Below are positions 1-6,413 of a stretch of 13,758 nucleotides of DNA, piece after piece. Each line of letters opens with the position of its first letter. Position 1 is the first letter of the stretch. The position numbers and the translations under genes were made by a program. The stretch is taken from positions 1 through 13,758 of the forward strand of contig JAIWOM010000016.1 in the NCBI GenBank assembly GCA_020216895.1. The letters run 5' to 3'. Under the pieces are notes generated by a model. It had not been told where the DNA came from. It made no database searches and saw only the letters and a list, made by a program, of their open reading frames with translations. Origin of the DNA: Microcella sp. GTDB taxonomy: Bacteria > Actinomycetota > Actinomycetes > Actinomycetales > Microbacteriaceae.

Positions 1-1
1 C

Positions 2-751
2 GACGAGGCCGCCGACCTGCTCGAGTCGGCCCGCGAAGCGCCGAGCCACCCGCCCCGCGCCGTTGCCTCCTTGCGCCGCGCCCTCGACGTGCCCCCGCGG
101 CGCCCCTGGGTGGCCGCCCTCCTCGTGGGGTCCGGCACCATCGCCCTGATCGTGTTCGACGCGTGGATCATCTTCGGCCATCTCGCGGCCCTCGAGGTCG
201 CCATCTCGACGACCGCCGCGGCGCTCGTCATCGGCGCCGTTCCGGCTGCCGTCGGTGTGATGAATCCCCTGACCCTGCAGAAGAGCGGCCAGCGCATCAC
301 CGGCATCGCCGCGCTGCTCGGCATCTTCGTCGCCACCGTGCTCATGCTGAACAGCGGCATCGACCCCATCACCTGGCACGGCCTCGTGCTGCTGCCCCTG
401 CTCGCGCTCGGCCTCACGATCGCGACGGCGACCGCCACGGCGGCGCTGCTGCTCGCCGATGCCAACCTCGACGCCGAACGGCGGCTCATCGCGCTGCAGA
501 GCGAGCTCTCCGCTCTGTACGACCGCAACGCAGCGCTCATGCAGCGCGAGCGCGAGCGGCTGTCCGACCTCATGCACGGCCCGGTTCAGGGGCGCATCGC
601 CGCCTGCATCATGGCCCTGAACTTCCACGCCACGAGCGACGCGACCCCCGAGCAGGGCCGCGACCTCGCCGACTCGGTGCTCGAGCACCTGCGCGCCGTG
701 TCGCGCGATCTGGCCAAGATCACCGGCGCCGCATCCGTCACCGCCCCCTAA
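2..751 (+). CDS. Membrane protein with histidine-kinase dimerisation helix but no ATPase domain (5' partial)
   Basis: The frame is open from the left edge, so the true start may lie outside; the TTG at 71 has no convincing ribosome site. About 20 visible residues of cytoplasmic leader precede four hydrophobic segments (roughly 110-175, 195-260, 295-355 and 375-450). A charged helix follows (LDAERRLIALQSELSALYDR), then the H-box-like LMHGPVQGR with its His codon at 575-577. This resembles the dimerisation/phosphoacceptor region of HisKA_3-type actinobacterial kinases. The protein ends about 58 residues later at TAA 749-751, and no HATPase motif (N box, DNGxG, GxGLG) is readable in any + frame before the next gene. 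In this family an ATPase domain of about 120 residues would normally follow. It could be a truncated kinase remnant or a phosphotransfer/dimerisation partner for another kinase. The domain reading is fairly secure; the function is inference. Confidence 0.72.
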   Translation, partial: DEAADLLESAREAPSHPPRAVASLRRALDVPPRRPWVAALLVGSGTIALIVFDAWIIFGHLAALEVAISTTAAALVIGAVPAAVGVMNPLTLQKSGQRITGIAALLGIFVATVLMLNSGIDPITWHGLVLLPLLALGLTIATATATAALLLADANLDAERRLIALQSELSALYDRNAALMQRERERLSDLMHGPVQGRIAACIMALNFHATSDATPEQGRDLADSVLEHLRAVSRDLAKITGAASVTAP

Positions 752-760
752 CGGGGGGAC

Positions 761-790
761 GCCGCCGACCGGCCGCTCCTGTCGGGCGGC
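761..790 (+). terminator. Imperfect hairpin after the ATPase-less kinase-like gene
   Basis: GCCGCCGAC (761-769) can pair with GTCGGGCGGC (781-790) with one bulged base and an 11-nt loop. It lies just after the stop at 751 and just before the promoter of the response-regulator operon. There is no T tract, so termination is only a possibility. Confidence 0.3.
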
Positions 791-803
791 CCGGCGCGGC
801 CCG

Positions 804-815
804 TACACTGCAGGC
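804..815 (+). promoter_or_regulatory. Leaderless-type promoter -10 for the signalling operon
   Basis: TACACT at 804-809 fits the TANNNT -10 consensus. It is followed by exactly 6 nt before the ATG at 816, so transcription would begin at or next to the start codon. There is no Shine-Dalgarno sequence upstream of this ATG. The -35 region (about 781-786) is weak, which is common in actinobacteria. Confidence 0.6.
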
Positions 816-1202
816 ATGACCGCACCCGAGGGGTCGCTCGCCACCGTGCTCATCGCCGACGATGACGCGCTGGTGAGGGGAGTGCTGCGCATGGCGCTCA
901 GCCGGGCCGGCTACGCCGTCGTCGAAGCGGCGGATGCCCCCACCGCGATCGCGGCAGCCGCGGAGCACTCGCCTCGCCTCGTGGTGCTCGACATCAACAT
1001 GCCCGGCGGCACTCTGCTCGAGACGCTCGGGACGCTGCGCGCCCAGAACCCCGCGATCGCCGTGCTCGTGCTGAGCGGCGAGAGCAGCGCGCCCCGCGAC
1101 CTCGACGGGCCGCTCGCCGACTTCGCGCGGAAGCCGATCGAGCTCGACGACCTGCTCGATCGCGTGCGGCACCTCGTCGATCCGGTGACGGACCCGCAAT
1201 GA
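816..1202 (+). CDS. Single-domain response regulator (receiver only)
   Basis: This 128-residue protein is a stand-alone REC domain. Visible landmarks are the acidic pocket ADDD (residues 14-17), the phosphoacceptor Asp59 in LDINMPGG, the switch Ser87 in VLSGES and Lys106 in ARKP. All residues needed for phosphorylation are present. No output domain follows, so it should act as a phosphate carrier or sink, or by protein contact (CheY or Spo0F style). The ATG at 816 is chosen because a -10 box lies 6 nt upstream. Its TGA (1200-1202) overlaps the ATG of the hybrid kinase (1199) as ATGA, which implies translational coupling and a shared job with that kinase. Its first residues, MTAP, and the surrounding bases closely match the start of the LuxR-type regulator at 3523. 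Confidence 0.92.
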   Translation: MTAPEGSLATVLIADDDALVRGVLRMALSRAGYAVVEAADAPTAIAAAAEHSPRLVVLDINMPGGTLLETLGTLRAQNPAIAVLVLSGESSAPRDLDGPLADFARKPIELDDLLDRVRHLVDPVTDPQ

Positions 1203-3526
1203 GCGGCGCGGTCGGGGAGCGCGAGGGTGCCCTCGCCGCGACGGTGAACGCCCTCCGGGCCGCCTTCCGCTCGAGCCCCGACTCGGTCTTCGTCATCGAC
1301 ACCGAGAACCGCTTCCTGATGGTCAACGAGACCCTCTGCCGGTTCCTCCGGGTGACGGAGGACCAGCTCATCGGCCAGCCCTACGACCGCTCGGCGCGAT
1401 CGACCGACGCCCAGCGGATCCGCGAGGCGGTGTCCGTCGCGCTCGGCGGCACGTGGTCCCGGTACCGCAACTCCGGAACCCGGATGAATGGCGAGGAGTT
1501 CATCGCCGAGGTCACCCTCTTTCCGCTGCGCTTGAGCGGCGACGAGGTGGTCGGCGTCGTCGGCATCGCCGTCGATCTGACCGAGGTCGAGGCGCAGGAG
1601 GTCCAGGCCCGCCGCGGCGCCGACCTGCTCCGGCTCGCCGGCCGCATCGCCCGCTTCGGCGGCTGGTCGGTCGACGCGGAAACGCGGGCCATCGACCTGT
1701 CGGAGGGCGCCCGACGACTGCTGGGCATCCGGGATGACGAGCCGAACCTCAACGAGGCGGCCTGGGCGCTGCATCCAGAGGAGGAGCGGCCGCGGATCAC
1801 GGCGCACCTCGAACGCTGCATGACCGACGGCACGCCCTTCGAGCTCGAGAGCGTCATGCTCACGACGAGCGGCGAGCGGCTGGTGATCCGGACCGTCGGC
1901 GAGCCCGAGCGACGCACCGACGGCGTGATCATCGGCGCACGGGGCGCCATTCTCGACGTCACCGCAGAGGCGACTGCCCGCAAGCGCATGGAGTACCAGG
2001 CCGCCCTCATCGACAACGCGCGCGATGCGATGCTCGTGCGCGAGGTGGACGGCACCGTGCTGTTCTGGAACCGCGGGGCGGCCGAGCTGTACGGATGGTC
2101 GGCGGAGGAGGCGGAGGGTCGCAGCGCGTACGACCTCATCGGCATGGAGCCGTCCGAGCGGGCCGCGGCGATCGAGGAGCTGATGCGCACGGGGTACTTC
2201 TCCGGCGAGGTGACGCAGCGCACCCGTGACGGACGAACGATCATCGTGGATGTGCGCTGGCAGCTGCTGGTCGACGACCAGGGCCAGACGACCGGGGTGT
2301 TCGCCGTCAACACCGACATCACCGAGTGGCGGCGCGAGCAGGAGAACCGGCAGCGCGCCCAGCGGCTCGAGAGCCTGGGCACGCTCGCCGGTGGCATCGC
2401 CCACGACCTCAACAACGTGCTCACCCCGATCCTCATGTCGGTGCAGCTGCTCGCGCAGGACGAGGACGACGCGGAGCGCCGCGAGATCCTCCGCACCATG
2501 GAGACCGCGGCCAAGCGCGGAGCGGAGATGATCCGCCAGGTGCTGACCTTCGCCCGCGGCGTCGACGGCCGACGGGTCGCGATCGATCCGGATGCACTGC
2601 TGGATGACCTGGTCGCGCTCACCCGCGACCTGGTGCCGCGCGGCATCACGGTCACGGTGCAGCGGGAGACCGAGCTGAGCACCACCGTGGGCGACCCGAC
2701 CCAGCTGCTGCAGGTGCTCGTGAACCTCGTGACCAATGCCCGGGACGCGGTCGGCGACGACGGCCGCATCTCCATCATCGCGAGCACGCTGACGATCGTC
2801 GACGAGTACTCGTCGGTCAGCCACGCCGCAGCACCCGGCACCTACCTGCAGATAGCCGTCGAGGACAACGGGCACGGCATGCCCCCCGCGGTGGCGGAGA
2901 AGATCTTCGAACCGTTCTTCACGACCAAGCCGCACGGTCGCGGCACCGGCCTGGGGCTCGCGACGTCGCTCTCGATCGTCCGGGGCCACGGCGGCTTCAT
3001 GCAGGTGTACAGCGAGGAGGGGCGCGGCACGCGGTTCATCCTCGGGCTGCCGATCGACGCCAGCCAGCGGGAAGGCGCGGCGCAGGCCGCGGAGCCGCGC
3101 GCCAGCGATCTGCCGCGCGGTGAGGGCGAGGTCATCCTGGTCGTGGATGACGAGGAGTCGATCCGCACGGTGGCGCAGCGCACGCTGGAGGCCTACGGCT
3201 ACCGCGTGCTGGTCGCCGGCGACGGGCGGGAAGCGATCGATCGGATCGAGAACGGTTCGACGCCCGTCGCGCTCGTCATCACCGACATGATGATGCCGGT
3301 CATGGACGGCGCCGCCACCACGGCCTACCTCGAGGAGCACCATCCCGACCTGCCGATCATCGCCGCCAGCGGACTCAGCTCGGGCGGAGAGTCGGGCGGG
3401 GTCGGCATGGGCATCTCCCGATTCCTGGCGAAGCCGTACACGACGCACACCCTCATCACCACGGTCAGCGATACTCTTCGGGAGCACCGAACCCGCACGG
3501 AGCCGCAGACGGAGGAGGACCGGTGA
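1199..3526 (+). CDS. Hybrid sensor histidine kinase: three PAS domains, HisKA, HATPase and receiver
   Basis: The 775-residue protein has no membrane helix and should be a cytoplasmic sensor. Reading along it: PAS 1 at about 18-128 (SPDSVFVID), a weaker PAS/PAC-like segment at about 140-258, PAS 3 at about 262-378 (NARDAMLVREVDG), then the H box LAGGIAHDLNN with phosphoacceptor His402. The ATPase domain follows, with N box NLVTNARDA (Asn513), G1 box VEDNGHG (Asp556), EPFFTT and G2 GTGLGLA. A C-terminal REC at about 643-765 has VVDDEES, Asp696 in ITDMMMP, Ser724 and Lys745. All catalytic landmarks are intact. The PAS signal cannot be told from sequence; no haem- or FAD-specific motif is obvious. 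The ATG overlaps the previous stop (ATGA), and the TGA overlaps the next GTG (GTGA). With a C-terminal receiver, an Hpt or equivalent His protein would be expected to pass phosphate on. Confidence 0.93.
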   Translation: MSGAVGEREGALAATVNALRAAFRSSPDSVFVIDTENRFLMVNETLCRFLRVTEDQLIGQPYDRSARSTDAQRIREAVSVALGGTWSRYRNSGTRMNGEEFIAEVTLFPLRLSGDEVVGVVGIAVDLTEVEAQEVQARRGADLLRLAGRIARFGGWSVDAETRAIDLSEGARRLLGIRDDEPNLNEAAWALHPEEERPRITAHLERCMTDGTPFELESVMLTTSGERLVIRTVGEPERRTDGVIIGARGAILDVTAEATARKRMEYQAALIDNARDAMLVREVDGTVLFWNRGAAELYGWSAEEAEGRSAYDLIGMEPSERAAAIEELMRTGYFSGEVTQRTRDGRTIIVDVRWQLLVDDQGQTTGVFAVNTDITEWRREQENRQRAQRLESLGTLAGGIAHDLNNVLTPILMSVQLLAQDEDDAERREILRTMETAAKRGAEMIRQVLTFARGVDGRRVAIDPDALLDDLVALTRDLVPRGITVTVQRETELSTTVGDPTQLLQVLVNLVTNARDAVGDDGRISIIASTLTIVDEYSSVSHAAAPGTYLQIAVEDNGHGMPPAVAEKIFEPFFTTKPHGRGTGLGLATSLSIVRGHGGFMQVYSEEGRGTRFILGLPIDASQREGAAQAAEPRASDLPRGEGEVILVVDDEESIRTVAQRTLEAYGYRVLVAGDGREAIDRIENGSTPVALVITDMMMPVMDGAATTAYLEEHHPDLPIIAASGLSSGGESGGVGMGISRFLAKPYTTHTLITTVSDTLREHRTRTEPQTEEDR

Positions 3527-4173
3527 CCGCACCCGACGGTCGTCAGCTGCGCGTCGTCATCGCCGACGACGACGCTTTCACCCTGTCATTGGTGAGCAGC
3601 GGGCTGGAGAGCCGCGGCTTCGCGGTGACCGCCGCCACCTCCGTCGCGCAAGCTCTGGAGGCCGTGCGCGAGGTCGACCCGCACGCGATCATCAGCGATC
3701 TGAACTTCGGCACGACCGAGACCGGTGCGGAACTGCTGCGTGCGGTCGCCGACGAGTTCCCCTGGATCGGCCTGGTCGTGCTCACCTCCCACCGCTCCCC
3801 CGAGCTCGCCGTCGCCAACCCGGAGAAGATCCCCGCCGGTGCGGTCTACATGGTCAAGGCGCAGCTGGGTCGGATCGACGACCTGGTCGACGCGGTCGGA
3901 CGTGCGATCAGCGGTCAGGAGCCGGAGACTGCCGAGCTCGAGGGCGAGGACGACGTGCCGGTGGTGACCGCCGCGCAGGCTGAGGTGCTGCGGATGCTCG
4001 CCGAGGGCGCCTCAACCCGGGCGCTCGCCGAGGCGCGCGGCACGACGGTGCGGGCGGTAGAGACGATGCTCCACCGGCTGTTCATCGCGCTGGGCCTGGA
4101 TACCAGTGAGAACGCGAACCCGCGGGTGGCCGCCGTCACGCTCTGGCAGCGCGGCGGGATCCGCGTGCGTTAG
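3523..4173 (+). CDS. LuxR/NarL-family response regulator
   Basis: The 216-residue regulator has an N-terminal REC domain (about 9-130) and a C-terminal LuxR/GerE-type helix-turn-helix (about 146-205; VTAAQAEVLRMLAEGAS and TTVRAVETMLHRLF). REC residues seen are ADDD (14-17), phosphoacceptor Asp59 in ISDLNFG, Thr88 and Lys112. The loop after Asp59 lacks the usual MP motif but the catalytic set is complete. The GTG start at 3523 overlaps the kinase stop (GTGA), and a strong GGAGG (3514-3518) sits 4 nt upstream, which settles the start. It is the probable transcriptional output of the operon, phosphorylated by the hybrid kinase directly or through a relay. Target genes are not evident from the window. 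A strong hairpin follows immediately. Confidence 0.92.
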   Translation: MTAPDGRQLRVVIADDDAFTLSLVSSGLESRGFAVTAATSVAQALEAVREVDPHAIISDLNFGTTETGAELLRAVADEFPWIGLVVLTSHRSPELAVANPEKIPAGAVYMVKAQLGRIDDLVDAVGRAISGQEPETAELEGEDDVPVVTAAQAEVLRMLAEGASTRALAEARGTTVRAVETMLHRLFIALGLDTSENANPRVAAVTLWQRGGIRVR

Positions 4174-4196
4174 CCCCGAGCGGGTCGCTCGGGGCT
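4172..4196 (+). terminator. Perfect 10-bp hairpin at the end of the signalling operon
   Basis: AGCCCCGAGC (4172-4181) and GCTCGGGGCT (4187-4196) form a perfect stem with a 5-nt loop. It begins inside the TAG stop codon of the LuxR-type regulator. There is no T run after it, so it may stop transcription only weakly or in both directions, or protect the 3' end. Confidence 0.6.
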
Positions 4197-4225
4197 GCGG
4201 CACAGCGAGAGGTCGTGGAGCCCAG

Positions 4226-4276
4226 CGGGGGCGGGGCCCGGCGGGGCAAGGACCCGGCGGGGCACGGGCCCGGTCG
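4226..4276. repeat. G-rich short direct repeats between convergent genes
   Basis: CCCGGCGGGGCA occurs at 4237-4248 and again at 4253-4264 (16-base period), with a further GGGCCCGG just after. The stretch is strongly G-rich on the + strand and lies between the 3' ends of the LuxR-type regulator and ssb. No ORF or promoter is visible in it. Confidence 0.5.
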
Positions 4277-4277
4277 C

Positions 4278-4769
4278 TCAGAACGGGACGGATGCCGCCC
4301 CGACGAGGTCCGACGCGGCACCGGCCGCGCTTCCGACCGCGCTGCTCCCGTCCGCGCCGCTCCCGTCCTGCTCGGTCGGGGTGCTCTCGCCCTCCGCGGT
4401 CTCGGACTTGGCGATGACGGTGCGCGTGAAGGTGGCGCGACCCCAGGTGAGGTCGTGGCCGATCGACTCCGCGTCGATCTCGATGGTCGTGCCCGACTTC
4501 TCCCCGCTCTCCCAGTCGCGGATGCGCACGCGCCCGATGACGATGACGCGCTGACCCTTCTCGATCGAGCTGGCGACGTGGGTGCCGAGCTGCCGGAAGG
4601 CGGTGACGGTGTACCAGTTGGTGTCGCCGTCGACCCAGGCGTTCTGCCCGCGGTCGAAGCGGCGCTGGTTGGAGGCGAGACGGAACGACGTGATCGTGAG
4701 CCCCTCGCTCGTGACGATGTGGCGGGGGCTGGTCGCGACCAGGCCGGTGAGGGCGATGGTGTCGGTCAT
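4278..4769 (-). CDS. ssb: Single-stranded DNA-binding protein (SSB paralogue)
   Basis: The 163-residue protein has one OB-fold at about 3-115. Family landmarks are an N-terminal beta strand (IALTGLVATSP), the aromatic NWYTVTAFRQLG segment (Trp52), the EKGQRVIVIGRVRIRDW strand-turn-strand (Trp86), and a low-complexity Gly/Ser/Ala/Glu tail. It should bind single-stranded DNA in replication, repair or competence. The ATG at 4769 is chosen because AGGAGA lies just upstream, although the frame is open further. The tail ends in SVPF rather than the usual acidic DDDIPF-type tip, so binding of partner proteins may be reduced. The gene does not sit beside rpsF/rpsR, the usual neighbours of the housekeeping ssb, so it is probably a second copy. 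Confidence 0.88.
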   Translation of the reverse strand: MTDTIALTGLVATSPRHIVTSEGLTITSFRLASNQRRFDRGQNAWVDGDTNWYTVTAFRQLGTHVASSIEKGQRVIVIGRVRIRDWESGEKSGTTIEIDAESIGHDLTWGRATFTRTVIAKSETAEGESTPTEQDGSGADGSSAVGSAAGAASDLVGAASVPF

Positions 4770-4819
4770 GGGGTTCTCCTGACGCTGGGGGCGGCCCCGG
4801 CGTCGGATGGGCGCCGGGT

Positions 4820-4856
4820 GGGCGCCGGCGGTTCGTGCCGGAGAACGCCGGCGCCC
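4820..4856 (-). promoter_or_regulatory. Strong inverted repeat between tetR and ssb
   Basis: GGGCGCCGGCG (4820-4830) and CGCCGGCGCCC (4846-4856) form a perfect 11-bp stem with a 15-nt loop. It lies about 100 nt past the tetR stop and 50 nt before the ssb start. It could terminate tetR transcription or shape the ssb leader. Next to it the 10-mer TGGGCGCCGG occurs at 4808-4817 and 4819-4828. I see no clear ssb -10 box in 4770-4954. Confidence 0.45.
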
Positions 4857-4954
4857 GCTCTGAGAGTGCCCGTGACCGCCGGGACGAGGCGCGAGCATCC
4901 GGAGACTGTCGTCGCGTGATCGCGAGCGGCCGGGTCGGGAGGAGAGGTGCGCGG

Positions 4955-5665
4955 TCAGCGCGAGGCCCAGCCGGCCTCGTGCAGCCGCCCGAACGCGTCG
5001 AGCAGCAGATCGAGGGTGAAGACGAACTCGGCGTCGGTGTCGCAGGCGCCGAGCGGGTTGCGCTGCGCTGTGTCCACGGCGATCGCGACGACGTGCGGGA
5101 AGTGCGCCGCCAGAGCCTCCAGCTCGGCGGGGTCGGGAGCGGGGGTGGCCGCCGCGCTTCCCGCGGCACCGGCAGGAGCATCCGGCGCCGCGAACGCCTC
5201 GGGGCTGAAGCCCCAGATGCGGTGCCCGAGCGCGTGCATGGCGTAGTGCACGAGGTCGTACGAGAGCCCCCCGCCCCGCAGCTCGCCGGCGACGGCGTTC
5301 ATGTACGCGAGCACCGTCGGGGTGCGCAGGGTGGCGCGCTCGATCGCGCTGCGCAACCAGGGATGCGCCTGCAGGGCGTCCCGGGCCCCGAGCACGCGCT
5401 GCCGCACCGCGTCGCGCCAGCCCGCATCCGGTTCGGGCGCGGGATACCGGGCGACGACGCTGTCGATCATGCCCGCGACGAGGTCGTCCTTGTCGGCGAC
5501 GTGCTTGTAGAGGGCCATCGGAACGACCCCGAGCTCGGAGGAGAGCCGGCGCATGCTCACGGCGCCGAGGCCCTCGGCGTCGGCGAGCCGGACCGCCCCT
5601 TCCAGCACCTGCGCGCGGCTCAGGCGCCCGGCCGACCGGGGGGCATCGGGGGTCGCTCTTGACAC
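4955..5665 (-). CDS. TetR-family transcriptional repressor
   Basis: The 236-residue protein has an N-terminal helix-turn-helix (about 16-62: LSRAQVLEGAVRLADAEG, then SMRRLSSELGV and MALYKHVADKDDLV). An alpha-helical C-terminal ligand/dimer domain resembles the TetR_C_1 type (AHPWLRSAIE, then MHALGHRIWGF). An Ala/Pro-rich insert lies at about 172-190. The GTG at 5665 is chosen over an upstream ATG (5716). It lies 7 nt after a minus-strand -10 (TACGCT), and the longer version would run through the operators. The gene is divergent from a DUF4386-type membrane protein, and two palindromes cover both promoters, so self-repression and control of that neighbour are likely. The ligand is unknown. Confidence 0.87.
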   Translation of the reverse strand: MSRATPDAPRSAGRLSRAQVLEGAVRLADAEGLGAVSMRRLSSELGVVPMALYKHVADKDDLVAGMIDSVVARYPAPEPDAGWRDAVRQRVLGARDALQAHPWLRSAIERATLRTPTVLAYMNAVAGELRGGGLSYDLVHYAMHALGHRIWGFSPEAFAAPDAPAGAAGSAAATPAPDPAELEALAAHFPHVVAIAVDTAQRNPLGACDTDAEFVFTLDLLLDAFGRLHEAGWASR

Positions 5666-5688
5666 GGTGTACAGCGTACGCCTATCGT
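5659..5688 (+). promoter_or_regulatory. Promoter for the DUF4386-type gene
   Basis: TTGACA (5659-5664), 18-nt spacer, TATCGT (5683-5688). The -35 is a perfect consensus match, the best in the window. The predicted start is near 5695, giving a leader of about 56 nt that contains O2 and a ribosome site. Confidence 0.7.
5666..5682. promoter_or_regulatory. Operator O1 (imperfect palindrome) in the tetR/DUF4386 gap
   Basis: GGTGTACAGCGTACGCC matches the core of O2 (5701-5717) at 14 of 17 positions. It lies in the spacer of the rightward promoter, covers the tetR -10 box, and ends one base before the tetR GTG. Binding there would block both promoters. Confidence 0.65.
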
Positions 5689-5700
5689 GTCGACGTGCAA
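5673..5700 (-). promoter_or_regulatory. Promoter for tetR
   Basis: Read on the minus strand: TTGCAC (5700-5695), 16-nt spacer, TACGCT (5678-5673), then 7 nt to the GTG at 5665. This suggests a leaderless or near-leaderless mRNA. It interleaves with the rightward promoter and with both operators. Confidence 0.55.
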
Positions 5701-5719
5701 GGTGTACGCCGTACACCTT
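5699..5719. promoter_or_regulatory. Operator O2 (near-perfect palindrome)
   Basis: AAGGTGTACG (5699-5708) and CGTACACCTT (5710-5719) are perfect 10-bp inverted arms around one central base. This is a typical TetR-family operator. It sits just after the predicted rightward start site and touches the tetR -35 box. Its centre is 35 bp from that of O1. Confidence 0.8.
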
Positions 5720-5750
5720 GGCTCATCCCCATCCCGTTCGAGAGGAACCC

Positions 5751-6413
5751 ATGTCCACCGACCGCCGCCTCGCCCTCTGGGCCGGCATCGCCTACCTGGT
5801 GACCTTCGTCACCTCGATCCCCGCCCTCGCGCTCAAGACCCCGCTGCTCGAGAGCGGCGCCGAGCCCGGCCTCGCGGCCTGGGGGCTCGTGCTCGAGATC
5901 ACGCTCGCCGTCAGCTGCGTCGCCACGGCCGTGCTCCTCCTGCCGATCGCGCGCCGCGTGAGCCAGACGCTCGCCGTCGGCTTCGTCGCCTCGCGCACGG
6001 TCGAGGCCGGGATGATCCTGTCGGGCGTGCTGCCCGTCATGGCGCTGATCGCGCTCGGGCGCGACGACGCGATGGCGCCGGCGCTCGTCGAGCTCCACGA
6101 CGCGGCGTTCCTGCTCGGGCCCGCGTTCATGTCGGCGATCAACGCGCTGCTGCTCGGCACCGTCATGCTGCGGGGGCGCCTCGTGCCGCGGATCATCCCC
6201 ACGATCGGCCTCATCGGCGGGCCGCTGCTGCTGCTGTCGTCCTACGGCGTCGTGCTCGGGCTCTGGGAGCAGACGGGCACCGTGGGGGCCATCGCGGCCC
6301 TGCCGATCGCGGTGTGGGAGTTCTCGCTCGGCGTGTGGCTGATCGTCAAGGGCGTGCGGCTGCCCGCCGCCCTGGGCGAGGGCGCAGCCGCCCCCGCGGG
6401 CGCGCGCCGCTAG
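5751..6413 (+). CDS. DUF4386-type integral membrane protein
   Basis: The 220-residue protein has about six membrane helices (roughly 8-28, 43-66, 73-100, 115-137, 150-172 and 178-200). Its opening RLALWAGIAYLVTFVTSIPA, the SRTVEAGMILSG stretch and the conserved-looking HDAAFLLGP are what I associate with DUF4386 proteins, whose function is not established. The ATG at 5751 has AGAGGA (5741-5746) upstream. It is transcribed divergently from tetR from a promoter overlapped by two operators, so a ligand-induced membrane function is likely; this is inference. The TAG stop shares the tetranucleotide CTAG (6410-6413) with the msrA stop on the other strand, leaving no room for a terminator between the genes. 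Confidence 0.82.
   Translation: MSTDRRLALWAGIAYLVTFVTSIPALALKTPLLESGAEPGLAAWGLVLEITLAVSCVATAVLLLPIARRVSQTLAVGFVASRTVEAGMILSGVLPVMALIALGRDDAMAPALVELHDAAFLLGPAFMSAINALLLGTVMLRGRLVPRIIPTIGLIGGPLLLLSSYGVVLGLWEQTGTVGAIAALPIAVWEFSLGVWLIVKGVRLPAALGEGAAAPAGARR

Noticed and set aside
911..3532. An 873-codon open frame on the minus strand opposite the hybrid kinase
   Set aside because: It is a mirror of high-GC coding bias. Its translation is Arg/Asp/His/Val-rich with no domain, while the + strand reads as a complete kinase with all catalytic motifs.
4226..4276. CRISPR-like or satellite repeat
   Set aside because: There are only two copies of a 12-base unit with a 4-base gap and no spacers. It is simple G-rich sequence.
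5666..5716. A longer TetR protein starting at ATG 5716
   Set aside because: It would add 17 residues encoded by the operator/promoter region itself. The GTG at 5665 lies just after a -10 box and gives a normal TetR N-terminus.
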